A stretch of 64,000 nucleotides of DNA, taken from positions 39,067 to 103,066 of the forward strand of contig NZ_BMVR01000022.1 in the NCBI RefSeq assembly GCF_014650815.1, in the 5' to 3' direction. How positions within the stretch are numbered: position 1 is the stretch's first letter; each line of letters starts with the position of its first letter. A program made the translations under genes and the position numbers. Below, in pieces: positions 24,284-33,011 of the stretch. The notes below the pieces were generated by a model. That model searched no databases, was not told the origin of the DNA, and saw only the letters and a list, made by a program, of their open reading frames with translations. The DNA comes from Streptomyces flavofungini (lineage in GTDB: Bacteria > Actinomycetota > Actinomycetes > Streptomycetales > Streptomycetaceae).

Positions 24284-24910
24284 GAAGGAACTGCTACACC
24301 ATCTGCCGACCCTAGTACTGCGTCGACTTCCTGTTTCCGCGTGCCCGACCGAGATGCTGTCGTGGACGCGGGGATCGCGGTTGCTTGACCGGAGACCACC
24401 TCACTATCGATGTCCTGCGGTACCCGGGCTCAGCCTTCTGCCCGGGCGATCCTGATGGCGCTCGGCTCCTCCGTCTCTTCCCTCTGGGATCAATCACTTA
24501 CCTAGCGGGCACTACTTGTACTGCTCTCCTGCGTACTGCTGGTGATGCGAACTGCTCAGCGGCCTGTGACAGCGCCACTCTTCGGCAGCCAGCCCCGTCG
24601 CCCGTCCTGCGTTTGCTCTGGCTTAGAACCCCACTGCCGAACCTCCCGGTGCGCGCGTCCGCAGCCGACGCCTTCACCGAGGTGCTGCTCACTGACTCCA
24701 CTGCTGGGTACTGCGAACTGCACTTACCGAACTGCTACTGCGTGAACTGCGGTCCTGCTCACGGCGGCCCCTGATCACTGCGGGCCGCCCGGTCCGGTCG
24801 TCAGTCCCGTCGCCGTCCTGCGACAACCCTGGCTTCGGAACTCCACCACCGCACCGTCCTGCGCACTGCAACTGCGGGTACTGCTGCCCGGCAGTTCGTC
24901 TCTGCCGGGC
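24284..24910. other. CTGC-rich non-coding region
   Basis: About 627 bp with roughly 28 CTGC words on the plus strand, many as TACTGC or GAACTGC, often spaced 6-11 bp (for example 24521, 24529, 24536; 24701, 24711, 24718, 24732, 24738, 24747, 24755). The longest plus-strand frame (from TTG 24385, 129 codons) uses rare codons (TTA, CTA, AGA) and low third-position GC, so it is not a normal gene. The region ends in a 9-bp hairpin (24886-24894 with 24902-24910). Confidence 0.5.
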
Positions 24911-25565
24911 CTTGCTCGATCTCGGCTACGAGAGAAACCATAACCACGCCACAGCCCAATGTCTACTCCGGCCAACATAGATTTCCGCGTGTTCGAAGGT
25001 GAGGTAATCGACCTCGAACAGTCGTGGCGGGTGGGCGCAAGGCCGTCACCGCCGGGATTACGGGCCGCAGGCCGGGGCACGCGACATCCGGCGCTGGAGC
25101 ACGCGGCGGCGCCGGGGGAATTCCTCGAAGGACTCGAACAGCCGGCGATCGCAGCCGAGGCTGCCGACACAGTGGTCCGGGTGGTCTCGGAGGACCTCAA
25201 CCCCGGCCGCCGGGGTGGTCCCCGATCCGGGGTGGGCCAAGACGGACACGGTCGTCGCAGACGATGTCATGACGTGATCACCGGTGGCCCGGCCCTTGCC
25301 AGGCGCGGGGCGCCCGGGACGTACTCCGCTGGTGGCTCTCGGGGCCGTCACGATCGCGGTGCAGGCGCAGAGGGCAGCCCAGGGGCCCCAGCCGATGCGT
25401 GAGCGATGTGTGAGCGGGCGGTGCCCCACGCCCCGGTACAGCGTGGCTCACGTGCCACCGTGTATGTGTCCTGACCAGGGAAGTCCGGATGGAGGAGGGC
25501 CGCCCGGACTCATCGATGGGCGCTGGACATGTCCGCGTGGGGTATCGACCCTTTGCCCCGGTGCG
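24911..25565. other. Degenerate accessory DNA without a supported gene
   Basis: Several short frames but none convincing. A plus frame from 24959 (MSTPANIDFRVFEGEVIDLE) begins gene-like, then becomes Arg/Gly-rich noise and may be a truncated 5' end. On the minus strand near 25348-25413 a frame reads RSHIAHASAG, again integrase-tail-like. The word TGCGTGAGCGATG(C/T)GTGAGCG recurs from about 20240 at about 25395. Confidence 0.4.
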
Positions 25566-25907
25566 TTACAGCGAGGGCGCGAGCGGTCCCGGCGTGACCC
25601 TGTACGCCTGTCCCGGCCGCGCACCCCACCTGGCCCCCGGCCCGCTTCCTGTGGGGGCGATCCCGCGGTTCGGAGCTGAACCCGAGGGCGGGTGTTCACA
25701 GGGTTGGGTGGCGTATGGATGAGGTGTGGTGGGAGGAGTGCGGTCCTGGAGGGTTCGGGCGAGTTGACGCCTGAGCCGGTAGATCTCCTCATGGAGCAGC
25801 TGGCTCGTCTCCATCAGGGCACGAGCAGTCCTCTGTAGCTCGTCGGCGAGCTCACGAGCGTCCTTCAGTCGCTTCCGCAATGGGCTCCGCTGCAATTTCA
25901 TCGCCAT
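25566..25907 (-). CDS. Small coiled-coil-like hypothetical protein
   Basis: 113 aa from ATG 25907, or from the in-frame ATG at 25901 (MKLQRSPLRKRLKD). Residues 3-55 form a strongly helical, charged stretch (ARELADELQRTARALMETSQ; EEIYRLRRQLARTLQD) consistent with a short coiled coil. The second half is Pro/Gly-rich and less convincing. Third-position GC is lower than in core genes, fitting acquired DNA. Not recognised. Confidence 0.5.
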   Translation of the reverse strand: MAMKLQRSPLRKRLKDARELADELQRTARALMETSQLLHEEIYRLRRQLARTLQDRTPPTTPHPYATQPCEHPPSGSAPNRGIAPTGSGPGARWGARPGQAYRVTPGPLAPSL

Positions 25908-26010
25908 GAGGTTGGCCTGCCCGATTCCGGCCCTGCCATGTCGGGAGTGGTCAGAGACGCGATTCGACGGTCTGCCGCAGAGGGTTTCGCGTAGTGCGGG
26001 GTTCGGTCTC

Positions 26011-26070
26011 GGCGATGGCGATGGCGATGGCGATGGCGATGGCGATGGCGAAGGCGATGGCGAAGGTGAG
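26011..26070 (+). repeat. GGCGAT hexanucleotide microsatellite
   Basis: Six perfect GGCGAT units (26011-26046) followed by GGCGAA, GGCGAT, GGCGAA and GGTGAG. It lies outside any supported gene, although it keeps frames open on both strands. Confidence 0.9.
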
Positions 26071-26430
26071 GCGCAGTGCGGCCTGGGGCGGGTAGCGCAG
26101 CGCCTCGTCTGGTCAAGTTCGCGAGGGGGTACGGGGGTTGGTGCTCGTCGAGGTCAAGGGGTGTCGGGTTACGGGTCTGTCCCAGGCGGGGGGTGGGGGC
26201 GAACAGGTGCGCGAGGGCGTGGGGGATCGGTGTCCCGGCCGGTGTGGCGTGGGGTTGTGTTCGGGGGTGGTGGGTGTTGTTCGGGGTTGTGCGTGTAACA
26301 GGGGTGTATTAGCGGGGGGTTGGGAGGAACGCGGGTTCGAGGCGGGGCGCTCTTGGGGGGGCAGAAACGCTCGGTCGTATCCGCTCGCGCCGAGCCGCCG
26401 GGACCCCCAACCGATGCTGAGGAAGAAACG
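26071..26430. other. G-rich leader region of the DUF4232 lipoprotein gene
   Basis: 360 bp with marked G excess on the plus strand, including several G4-G7 runs (for example 26125-26140, 26190-26205, 26350-26365). No supported gene. The promoter and leader of the downstream lipoprotein gene must lie here. Confidence 0.45.
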
Positions 26431-27117
26431 ATGCGCGTTCGCAAGCTCACCTTCGTTGCTCTGGCCGTTGCCGCAGGTCTCTCGCTCACGGCCTGCGACA
26501 AGGGTGACGACAAGGGACAGGGTGACCCGAAGCCCGAGTCCGCCTCGTCCTCCGGCGGTTCGGGTTCGGAGGGTTCGGGCCAGGGTGAGGAGAAGGGGTC
26601 CGGCGGGCAGGGGTCCGGTGCGGAGGACTCCGCCAGTAAGGACTCCGGGGGGCAGGGCACCGCCGGGTCCGGGTCCGGCGTGGACGGCAAGGTCGCCAAG
26701 TGCCGTACCGACGACCTGGACATCTCGGCTTCGGACAGCAGCATCAGCGACGAGCCCGAGGGCACCGTCACCGTGGAGATGAAGAACGGCAGCGGTCAGG
26801 ACTGCTCGATGTCGGGGTACGCGGGCGTCGACCTGAAGACCAGCGAGGGCGCGCTGTCCGCGAAGCGCAGCGGTCAGCCGGCCGGGCCCGACATCCTCAA
26901 GGACGGGGACTCGACGTTCTTCCCCGTCAACTACCCGCTCAACGACTCGGGCGGCTCCGGCGTCAGCGTCAGCGCCCTTGTCGTGACCCCGCCGGACGAG
27001 ACGAAGTCCGTCTCCATCGAATGGCCGGGCTCCGCCACGCTGCCCGTCACGGACGGCGCCGGCTCCCCGGTGACGGTCGGTCCGATCGGCAGCGCCGGTC
27101 AGGGCGGGGCCAACTGA
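26431..27117 (+). CDS. DUF4232 lipoprotein
   Basis: 228 aa. ATG 26431 follows GAGGAAGAAACG. The signal peptide MRVRKLTFVALAVAAGLSLT ends in lipobox LTAC (Cys 22). A Gly/Ser/Glu/Lys linker (about 25-88) precedes a beta-rich DUF4232 domain beginning AKCRTDDLDISASDSSISDE and containing VEMKNGSGQDCSMSGYAGVD. Two cysteines (KCRT, DCSM) probably form a disulfide outside the membrane. Function unknown; many Streptomyces paralogues exist. Confidence 0.9.
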   Translation: MRVRKLTFVALAVAAGLSLTACDKGDDKGQGDPKPESASSSGGSGSEGSGQGEEKGSGGQGSGAEDSASKDSGGQGTAGSGSGVDGKVAKCRTDDLDISASDSSISDEPEGTVTVEMKNGSGQDCSMSGYAGVDLKTSEGALSAKRSGQPAGPDILKDGDSTFFPVNYPLNDSGGSGVSVSALVVTPPDETKSVSIEWPGSATLPVTDGAGSPVTVGPIGSAGQGGAN

Positions 27118-27136
27118 CCCGTACGACTCCCCCGGA

Positions 27137-27179
27137 AGAGCAGCGTCCGGTCCACTTCGGTGGGCTCGGGCGCTGCTCT
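27137..27179 (+). terminator. UUCG-tetraloop terminator after DUF4232 gene
   Basis: AGAGCAGCG (27137-27145) pairs with 27171-27179; the inner CCAC-TTCG-GTGG is closed by TTCG (27156-27159). The core is 35 of 36 bases identical to the hairpin at 20189-20222. Confidence 0.85.
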
Positions 27180-27247
27180 GTTCGTGGGGTGGCCTGCGGT
27201 GTTACGGGGCTCGGGGCGTCGCCGGACGCGCGTGGCAAACTCAGCGC

Positions 27248-30200
27248 GTGCAGATCGGGATGTTGGGGCCATTCGAAGTGCGTACGGACGACGGCGGGTT
27301 GGCCGACGTGCCGGGGGCGCGGTTGCGTGCGCTGCTGGTCGCGCTCGCGCTCAAGCCGGGGCAGGCCGTTCCGAAGGCTGCGCTCGTGGACTGGATCTGG
27401 GGGGAGCGTCCGCCCGCTGACGCTACGAACGCCTTGCAGCGGTTGGTCTCGCGGCTGCGGAAGGCACTGCCTGGTGGGGTCGTCGAGGGGCGGACGGACG
27501 GGTATCGGCTGGCGGTCGAGCCCGGTGATGTCGATGCTGTGCGGTTCGAGCGGTCGGTTGCGGCGGGGCAGGGCCGTGGTGAGGACCGGGCCCGGCGGGT
27601 GCGGGTGCTGCGGGAGGGGCTTGCGTTGTGGCGTGGGGCCGCCATGCAGGACGTGGGGTTGCAGGGCAGTGCCGCCTTCGATGCCGCTGTCGTTCGGCTT
27701 GAAGGGTTGCGGCTGGGCGCCACGGAGGAGCGGGTCGAGGCTGAGGTCGCTCTCGGGGGCGGGGCCGAGCTGGTCACCGAGCTGAGCGATCTGGTCGCCG
27801 CGCATCCGCTGCGGGAGCGGCTCGTCGCCGCGTTGATGCGTGCGCTGGTCGCGGCCGGTCGTGACAGTGAGGCGTTGGTGGCGTACGAGCGTACGCGGGA
27901 AGCCCTTGCCGATGCGCTCGGCGTCGACCCTTCGGCGGAGCTGGCCGCGTTGCATGTCGCGCTGTTGCGGGGTGAGTTGGGGCGGTCGGTGGGGTCGGTG
28001 GGGTCGGTGGGGTCGGTGGGATCGATGGGGGCGGGGCGCTCGGGGTGGGTGGGTCCGTCAGGGGTATCGGGGTCAGCAGGGTCATCTGGGTCGTCAGGGC
28101 TGTCGGCGACAGTGGGGGCTGCGGTGGCATCGGTGGCACCGGGGGCGTCAGAGGCATTGGGTGCATCAGGTGCATCGAGGCCAGCCGGGCCAGGCGAGGC
28201 CCCGTCGGACCAGCCCCGCCGGACCAACCTGCGCGCCGAGCTCACCAGCTTCGTGGGCAAGGGCGCCGACATCGCGGCCGTACGCGAACTCGTCGCCGAG
28301 CACCGGCTCACCACCCTCATCGGGCCCGGCGGCTCGGGCAAGACCCGGCTGGCCACCGAGACCGCGCGCACCCTGCTCGACGACCTGCCGGACGGGGCCT
28401 GGCTGGTGGAGCTCGCCGCCATCGGGCCGGACGGCGACGTGGCGCAGGCGACGCTCGCCGGGCTCGGCCTGCGGGACGCCCTGTTCGGCGGGGCCCCGAA
28501 CGCCGAGCCGACGGACCGGCTCATCGCCGCGATCCGGGAGCGGGACGCGCTGCTGGTCCTGGACAACTGCGAGCACGTGATCGAGTCCGCCGCGGTGTTC
28601 GCCCACCGGCTGCTCGGGGAGTGCCGTCGGCTGCGGATCCTGGCGACCAGCCGGGAACCCCTCGGCATCACCGGCGAGGCCCTGTGGCAGGTCGAGCCGC
28701 TGGCCCTGCCGGACGGGGGCGTGGGCCGGGACGAGATCGCGTCGTCCCCCGCCGTCCAACTGCTGCGCGACCGGGCCGGGGCCGTACGCCGGGGTCTCAC
28801 GGTCGACGGCCACACCCTGGCGACGATGGTGCGCGTGTGCCGGGCCCTGGACGGGATGCCGCTGGCCATCGAGCTGGCCGCGGCCCGCCTGCGCACGATG
28901 TCCTTCGACCAGCTCGCCCACCGGCTCGACGACCGGTTCCGCCTGCTGACCAGCGGCAGCCGGACCGCCCTTCCCCGGCACAGGACGCTGCGCGCGATGG
29001 TCGACTGGAGCTGGGAGCTGCTCAGCGAAGCCGAGCGGATGGTGCTGCGCAGGCTGTCGGTGTTCTCCGGCGGGGCGAGCCTGGAGGGAGCGGAACAGGT
29101 CTGTGCGGGGTACGTGGGCGACGTAGCCGACGCACGCGAGGTGCGCGGCACCGGCGGCGCGGGCCGCACCGATGACCCGGACGCCCCGCCCGGCGCACCT
29201 GCCCTGGTCCACCCCGACCAGGTCCTCGAACTCCTCACCACCCTCACCGAGAAGTCCCTCCTCCGCGCCGAAGGCGACGACGCCCCCCGCTACCGGATGA
29301 TCGGCACGATCAAGGAGTACGCGGGCCAGCGCCTCGCCGAGGCGGGGGAGGCGGACCTCGCCCGGCACGCGCACCTGGCCCACTTCGCCGAGCTCGCCGA
29401 GACCGCGGAACCGCACCTGCGCCGCGCCGAGCAACTGGAGTGGCTCGCCGCGCTGGACGCCGAGCACGACAACATCGGTGCGGCGATGCGCGGCGCGCTC
29501 GCGGCGGGCGAGGCGCAGGCGGCGATGCGGCTGGCGGCGGGCGCGGGCTGGTACTGGTGGCTGAGCGGGCACCGGACCGAGGGCTTCGAGCTGATCACCG
29601 CGGCCACCGAGACGCCCGGCGAGGTGACCGACGACGTACGGGCCACGGTGTACGCCCTGGTCGTGCTGTTCGTGACCTCCGGTCCGGGGGACGAGCACCG
29701 GGCCGCGGAGTGGATCCACAAGGCGTACGAGTTCAGTCGGCGCGGCAGGCACCACCACCCGCTGATCAACTTCGTCGCCCCGCTGGAACACATGCTGCGG
29801 GAGCCGGACGAGGTCGTGTCGGCGTTCGAACCGCTGCTCGGTGACGAGGACCCGTGGGCGCGGGCGCTCGCCCGGCTGCACCTGGGCAAGATGCGGATCA
29901 TGCTCGGCCGGGACGGGGCGGACGGGCAGGAGGCGGACGCGTGTCTGGTGCGGGCGGTCGCCGAGTTCCGGGCGCTCGGTGAGCGGTTCGGGATCTCGTT
30001 CGCCGAGACGGAGCTGGCGGCCCGGATCGCCGTACGCGGCGAGTTGGCGGAGGCGTGCGAGCACTACGAGCGGGCGATCGAGGCGATCACCGAGGTCGGC
30101 GCGACCGAGGACGTCATCCCGATGCGGTCGGCGCAGGCGCAGCTGTACTGGCTCCTCGGCGACGCGGAAGCCGCCGCGGCGGCCCTCGCCGAGGCGGAGC

Positions 30201-30709
30201 GCTGGGCGGAGCGGGTCACCTGGCCGGGCGCGCTGGCCGTACTGGCCTTCTCCAAGGCCGAACTCGCCCGCTGGGGCGGCGACTCCGAGGAGGCGCGCAA
30301 GCAACTCGGCGTCGCGTGGGACCTGCTGGGCGACGAAGCGGAGCGGGCCAACATCCGCGCGATGAAGTACGACCTCCTCGGGTATCTCACCGACGACCTC
30401 GCCGAGGCCCGGGAGCACCGCGCCGCCGCCTGCGCGGCGGCCGCCGAGGCGGGGCACGCGCCGGTGATCGCGCGGGTGCTCGTCGGGGTCGCGGACCTGG
30501 CGCTGCGCCGTGACGAGACCGAGCAGGCCGTACGGCTGCTCGCGGCCGGTGAGGGCGTGCTCGGGATCAAGGACCGCTCGCACCCGGACGCGGTCCGGAT
30601 CGAGCGGACGGCGCGGAGCCGCCTCGGCGACACGCGGTTCGCCGAGGCGGCTCGGGAGGGGACGCGGACCGGCTGGTCCGAGCTGGCCGGGGTCACGCTC
30701 GCTTCTTGA
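27248..30709 (+). CDS. AfsR-family regulator (SARP-NB-ARC-TPR)
   Basis: 1153 aa. GTG 27248 gives MQIGMLGPFEVRTDDGGLAD, the OmpR-like winged helix of SARPs, followed by a BTAD domain (to about 240). The linker (about 246-320) is low-complexity, with SVG triplets encoded by four 9-bp repeats at 27984-28019. An NB-ARC-type ATPase follows, with Walker A GPGGSGKTRLA at about residue 358, Walker B LLVLDNCEHVIE, and LPLAIELAAARLR. The C-terminal TPR-like helices run to the end. Probably activates secondary-metabolite or export genes. Its 3' end overlaps the convergent ABC permease gene by 17 bp. Confidence 0.93.
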   Translation: MQIGMLGPFEVRTDDGGLADVPGARLRALLVALALKPGQAVPKAALVDWIWGERPPADATNALQRLVSRLRKALPGGVVEGRTDGYRLAVEPGDVDAVRFERSVAAGQGRGEDRARRVRVLREGLALWRGAAMQDVGLQGSAAFDAAVVRLEGLRLGATEERVEAEVALGGGAELVTELSDLVAAHPLRERLVAALMRALVAAGRDSEALVAYERTREALADALGVDPSAELAALHVALLRGELGRSVGSVGSVGSVGSMGAGRSGWVGPSGVSGSAGSSGSSGLSATVGAAVASVAPGASEALGASGASRPAGPGEAPSDQPRRTNLRAELTSFVGKGADIAAVRELVAEHRLTTLIGPGGSGKTRLATETARTLLDDLPDGAWLVELAAIGPDGDVAQATLAGLGLRDALFGGAPNAEPTDRLIAAIRERDALLVLDNCEHVIESAAVFAHRLLGECRRLRILATSREPLGITGEALWQVEPLALPDGGVGRDEIASSPAVQLLRDRAGAVRRGLTVDGHTLATMVRVCRALDGMPLAIELAAARLRTMSFDQLAHRLDDRFRLLTSGSRTALPRHRTLRAMVDWSWELLSEAERMVLRRLSVFSGGASLEGAEQVCAGYVGDVADAREVRGTGGAGRTDDPDAPPGAPALVHPDQVLELLTTLTEKSLLRAEGDDAPRYRMIGTIKEYAGQRLAEAGEADLARHAHLAHFAELAETAEPHLRRAEQLEWLAALDAEHDNIGAAMRGALAAGEAQAAMRLAAGAGWYWWLSGHRTEGFELITAATETPGEVTDDVRATVYALVVLFVTSGPGDEHRAAEWIHKAYEFSRRGRHHHPLINFVAPLEHMLREPDEVVSAFEPLLGDEDPWARALARLHLGKMRIMLGRDGADGQEADACLVRAVAEFRALGERFGISFAETELAARIAVRGELAEACEHYERAIEAITEVGATEDVIPMRSAQAQLYWLLGDAEAAAAALAEAERWAERVTWPGALAVLAFSKAELARWGGDSEEARKQLGVAWDLLGDEAERANIRAMKYDLLGYLTDDLAEAREHRAAACAAAAEAGHAPVIARVLVGVADLALRRDETEQAVRLLAAGEGVLGIKDRSHPDAVRIERTARSRLGDTRFAEAAREGTRTGWSELAGVTLAS

Positions 30710-31454
30710 ACGAGGAGACCGCCCAGGCGTACCCGAGGACGGCGATGCCGACGCTCCAGGCGAGGGCCGCGAACGTGTCGCCGCTCGACGGGTTGCCCGC
30801 GAGCAGCCCGCGCAGCGACTCGATGATCGGGGTGAAGGGCTGGTACTCCACGAACTGCCGCACGCCGGTGCCCATCGTGTCCGAGGGGACGAACGCGCTG
30901 CTCAGGAACGGCAGCATGATCAGCGGCACGGTGGCCATGCCCGCCGCCTCCGGGGACTTCGCCGCCAGGCCGAGTGCGACAGTGAGCCAGGCGGCCGCGA
31001 AGCTGACCAGCGCGATGACACCGGCCACGCCGAGCCATTCGACGGCGCTCGCGCCCGGGTCGAAGCCCATCGCGAAGGCCACCCCGATGATGGCCGCGCA
31101 GGCCACCAGGCAGCGCACCGTGGTCACGACGACGTGTCCGGTCAGCATCGCGCCGCGGGAGACGTCCATCGTCTTGAACCGGTTGATGATGCCCTTGGTC
31201 ATGTCGTCGTTCACGGCCGTGGAGGTGGCCCCGAGGCCGTAGCTGATCGTCATCACGAGCAGGCCCGGCGTCGCGTAGTCGATGTAGGGGACGTCGACGT
31301 CGAAGCCGCCGCCGAGGACCTTGACGAACAGCAGCATCATCACGATCGGGAAGAGGATCGCGTTGAACACCGTGATCGGGTTCCGCAGGGTGTGCTTGAT
31401 GTTGCGGCGCAGCATGATCGCCGAGTCGGCCAACGCTGTCGATGCGGTACTCAC
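30693..31454 (-). CDS. ABC-2 type exporter permease (DrrB-like)
   Basis: 253 aa with about six membrane helices. GTG 31454 overlaps the ATPase stop by 4 bp. The N-terminal cytoplasmic stretch is ADSAIMLRRNIKHTLRNPIT, followed by LFPIVMMLLFVKVLGG and, later, SAFVPSDTMGTGVRQFVEYQ, the DrrB signature P-x-(F/W)-x-P region. It pairs with the ATPase upstream; such pairs export drugs or self-made antibiotics. It converges on the AfsR-like gene with overlapping 3' ends. Confidence 0.93.
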   Translation of the reverse strand: MSTASTALADSAIMLRRNIKHTLRNPITVFNAILFPIVMMLLFVKVLGGGFDVDVPYIDYATPGLLVMTISYGLGATSTAVNDDMTKGIINRFKTMDVSRGAMLTGHVVVTTVRCLVACAAIIGVAFAMGFDPGASAVEWLGVAGVIALVSFAAAWLTVALGLAAKSPEAAGMATVPLIMLPFLSSAFVPSDTMGTGVRQFVEYQPFTPIIESLRGLLAGNPSSGDTFAALAWSVGIAVLGYAWAVSSFKKRA

Positions 31455-32428
31455 TTTGCGATCGCCTCCTGGCTGTTGCTGTGGCTGACAGTGGTGCCGG
31501 TGGTGCCGGTGGTGCGCTCGGTCAGAGAGAGGAAGACGTCGTCGAGGTCGGGGGTGTGCACGGTCAGCTCGTCCGCCTCGATGTCGACCGAGTCCAGCCA
31601 GTCGAGGATGGAGCGCAGCTCGCGCTGGGTGCCGTCGCTCGGGATGCGCAGCGACAGCGTCTCGTCGTCCTTGGCGGCCTCCTCGCGCAGGGCGGAGGCG
31701 GCGTGCCGGTACGCGGCCGGGTCGGTGAACCGCAGGCGCACGTGCCCGCCGGGGATGAGCCGCTTCAGCTCGTCGGAGGTCCCCTCGGCGGCGATCCTGC
31801 CGTCGCTCAGGACCGCGATGCGGTCGGCGAGTTCGTCGGCCTCGTCCAGGTACTGGGTGGTGAGGAAGATGGTGGTGCCGTCGGCCACCAGGTCGCGGAC
31901 GATCTGCCACATCGTGCGCCTGCTGCGCGGGTCGAGGCCCGTCGTCGGCTCGTCCAGGAAGATGATCTCCGGGTTGCCGACCAGCGTCATCGCCAGGTCC
32001 AGCTTGCGGCGCATGCCTCCGGAGTACGTCGACACCAGCTTCTGCGCCGACTCCACCAGGTCGAACCGCTCCAGGAGACCCGAGATCACCTTGTCCCCGG
32101 AGCGCACGCGCTTCAGGTCCGCCATCATCTGCAGGTTCTCCCGGCCTGACAGCAACTCGTCCACGGCGGCGAACTGACCGGTCACCCCGATCGCCGACCG
32201 CACCCCCTTCGTCCCGGTCACCACGTCGTGCCCGGCGACCTGCACCAGGCCCGCGTCCGCCGTCATCAGCGTCGCCAGAATGTTCACCGTCGTCGTCTTG
32301 CCCGCCCCGTTGGGACCGAGCAGCGAGTACACCGACCCCGCCGGAACATCGAAGTCGATGCCGTCGAGCACGACCTTGTCGCCGTATGCCTTGCGCAGTC
32401 CCGAGACCGCGATTGCCGAAGTGTTCAT
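31451..32428 (-). CDS. ABC transporter ATP-binding protein (DrrA-like)
   Basis: 325 aa from ATG 32428 (MNTSAIAVSGLRKAYGDKVV); the frame upstream is Pro/Arg noise. Walker A GPNGAGKTTT, signature STYSGGMRRKLDLAMTLVG, Walker B IIFLDEPTTGLDPRSRR, H-loop LTTQYLDEADELAD. The C-terminal domain of the DrrA type ends at EAIAK. Powers the adjoining permease. Substrate not readable. Confidence 0.95.
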   Translation of the reverse strand: MNTSAIAVSGLRKAYGDKVVLDGIDFDVPAGSVYSLLGPNGAGKTTTVNILATLMTADAGLVQVAGHDVVTGTKGVRSAIGVTGQFAAVDELLSGRENLQMMADLKRVRSGDKVISGLLERFDLVESAQKLVSTYSGGMRRKLDLAMTLVGNPEIIFLDEPTTGLDPRSRRTMWQIVRDLVADGTTIFLTTQYLDEADELADRIAVLSDGRIAAEGTSDELKRLIPGGHVRLRFTDPAAYRHAASALREEAAKDDETLSLRIPSDGTQRELRSILDWLDSVDIEADELTVHTPDLDDVFLSLTERTTGTTGTTVSHSNSQEAIAK

Positions 32429-32525
32429 GTCCGCCAAGGTGCCCGGGGGGCCTGTCATGCGGCTGTCACGGGCCTGACACGGCCCCTGACACCGGCGGTC
32501 GCTGACGTCGTCCCTGGTCGGACGC

Positions 32526-32597
32526 GGCGATCCGGCCCTGGGCAGTTGTGGCGATCCGGTCCCGGTCAGTCGTGGCGATCCGGTCCCCTCAGCCGCG
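32526..32597. repeat. 24-bp tandem repeat
   Basis: GGCGATCCGG recurs at 32526, 32550 and 32574, giving a 24-bp period (unit GGCGATCCGGTCCCGGTCAG plus 4 bases). It lies between the exporter ATPase start and the 3' end of the 85-aa gene, whose stop codon is inside the third unit. Confidence 0.85.
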
Positions 32598-32846
32598 GCC
32601 GTCGTGGATGCGCCAGCCGACGCCGGGGAGCTCCTCGAAGAGTTCGGCCGCGACGAGTTCCTCGGCGTGCCGGCGCGGCGCCCGTGCGTCGACCACGCAT
32701 CTGAGCTCCGCGGCGGTGATGACACCGTTGCCGAGGTTCCCCTCCGACCAGCAGATCGCGCAGACGTAGAGGCGGAACGCCCCGTCGGAAAGGAACCGCA
32801 CCCTCCAGTTCCACGGGAACCGCGCATCGAACTGTGCCCACGGCAT
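32589..32846 (-). CDS. Short replication-organiser-like protein
   Basis: 85 aa from ATG 32846, preceded by GAGGCG. MPWAQFDARFPWNWRVRFLS continues with DGAFRLYVCAICWSEGNLGN and GVITAAELRCVVDARAPRRH. The aromatic start and the (L-S-D-x-A-F-R-L-Y-x-x-A-x-x-W) helix followed by G-x-I resemble the N-terminal winged helix of phage and plasmid replisome organisers. Only that domain is present. Divergent from an XRE regulator. Possibly phage-derived and now regulatory. Confidence 0.65.
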   Translation of the reverse strand: MPWAQFDARFPWNWRVRFLSDGAFRLYVCAICWSEGNLGNGVITAAELRCVVDARAPRRHAEELVAAELFEELPGVGWRIHDGRG

Positions 32847-33011
32847 CGGCGCCTCTTTTCGTCGGCGTTGACTGCTCCCCAGGTGAGTACTTCTCGTATA
32901 CAGGATGTCTATGTAAACGCACACGGCTTTGGGGATTCGCCCCCTGGCCCGCGGGGGCCGGCGTAGCCGCGGTTCGCCGCGCAGGCATGGGCGGGCCGAC
33001 AAGCAGGCAGG

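Noticed and set aside
24385..24774. 129-codon Cys-containing frame (possible peptide precursor)
   Set aside because: TTG start, rare codons TTA, CTA and AGA, low third-position GC; the Cys codons come from the CTGC word itself.
26011..26070. GGCGAT array considered as CRISPR or coding repeat
   Set aside because: 6-bp units without spacers and not in a supported gene; a simple microsatellite. No CRISPR array seen anywhere in the window.
28166..30583. 805-codon minus-strand frame opposite the AfsR-like gene
   Set aside because: Shadow; no motif, while the plus strand has complete NB-ARC motifs.
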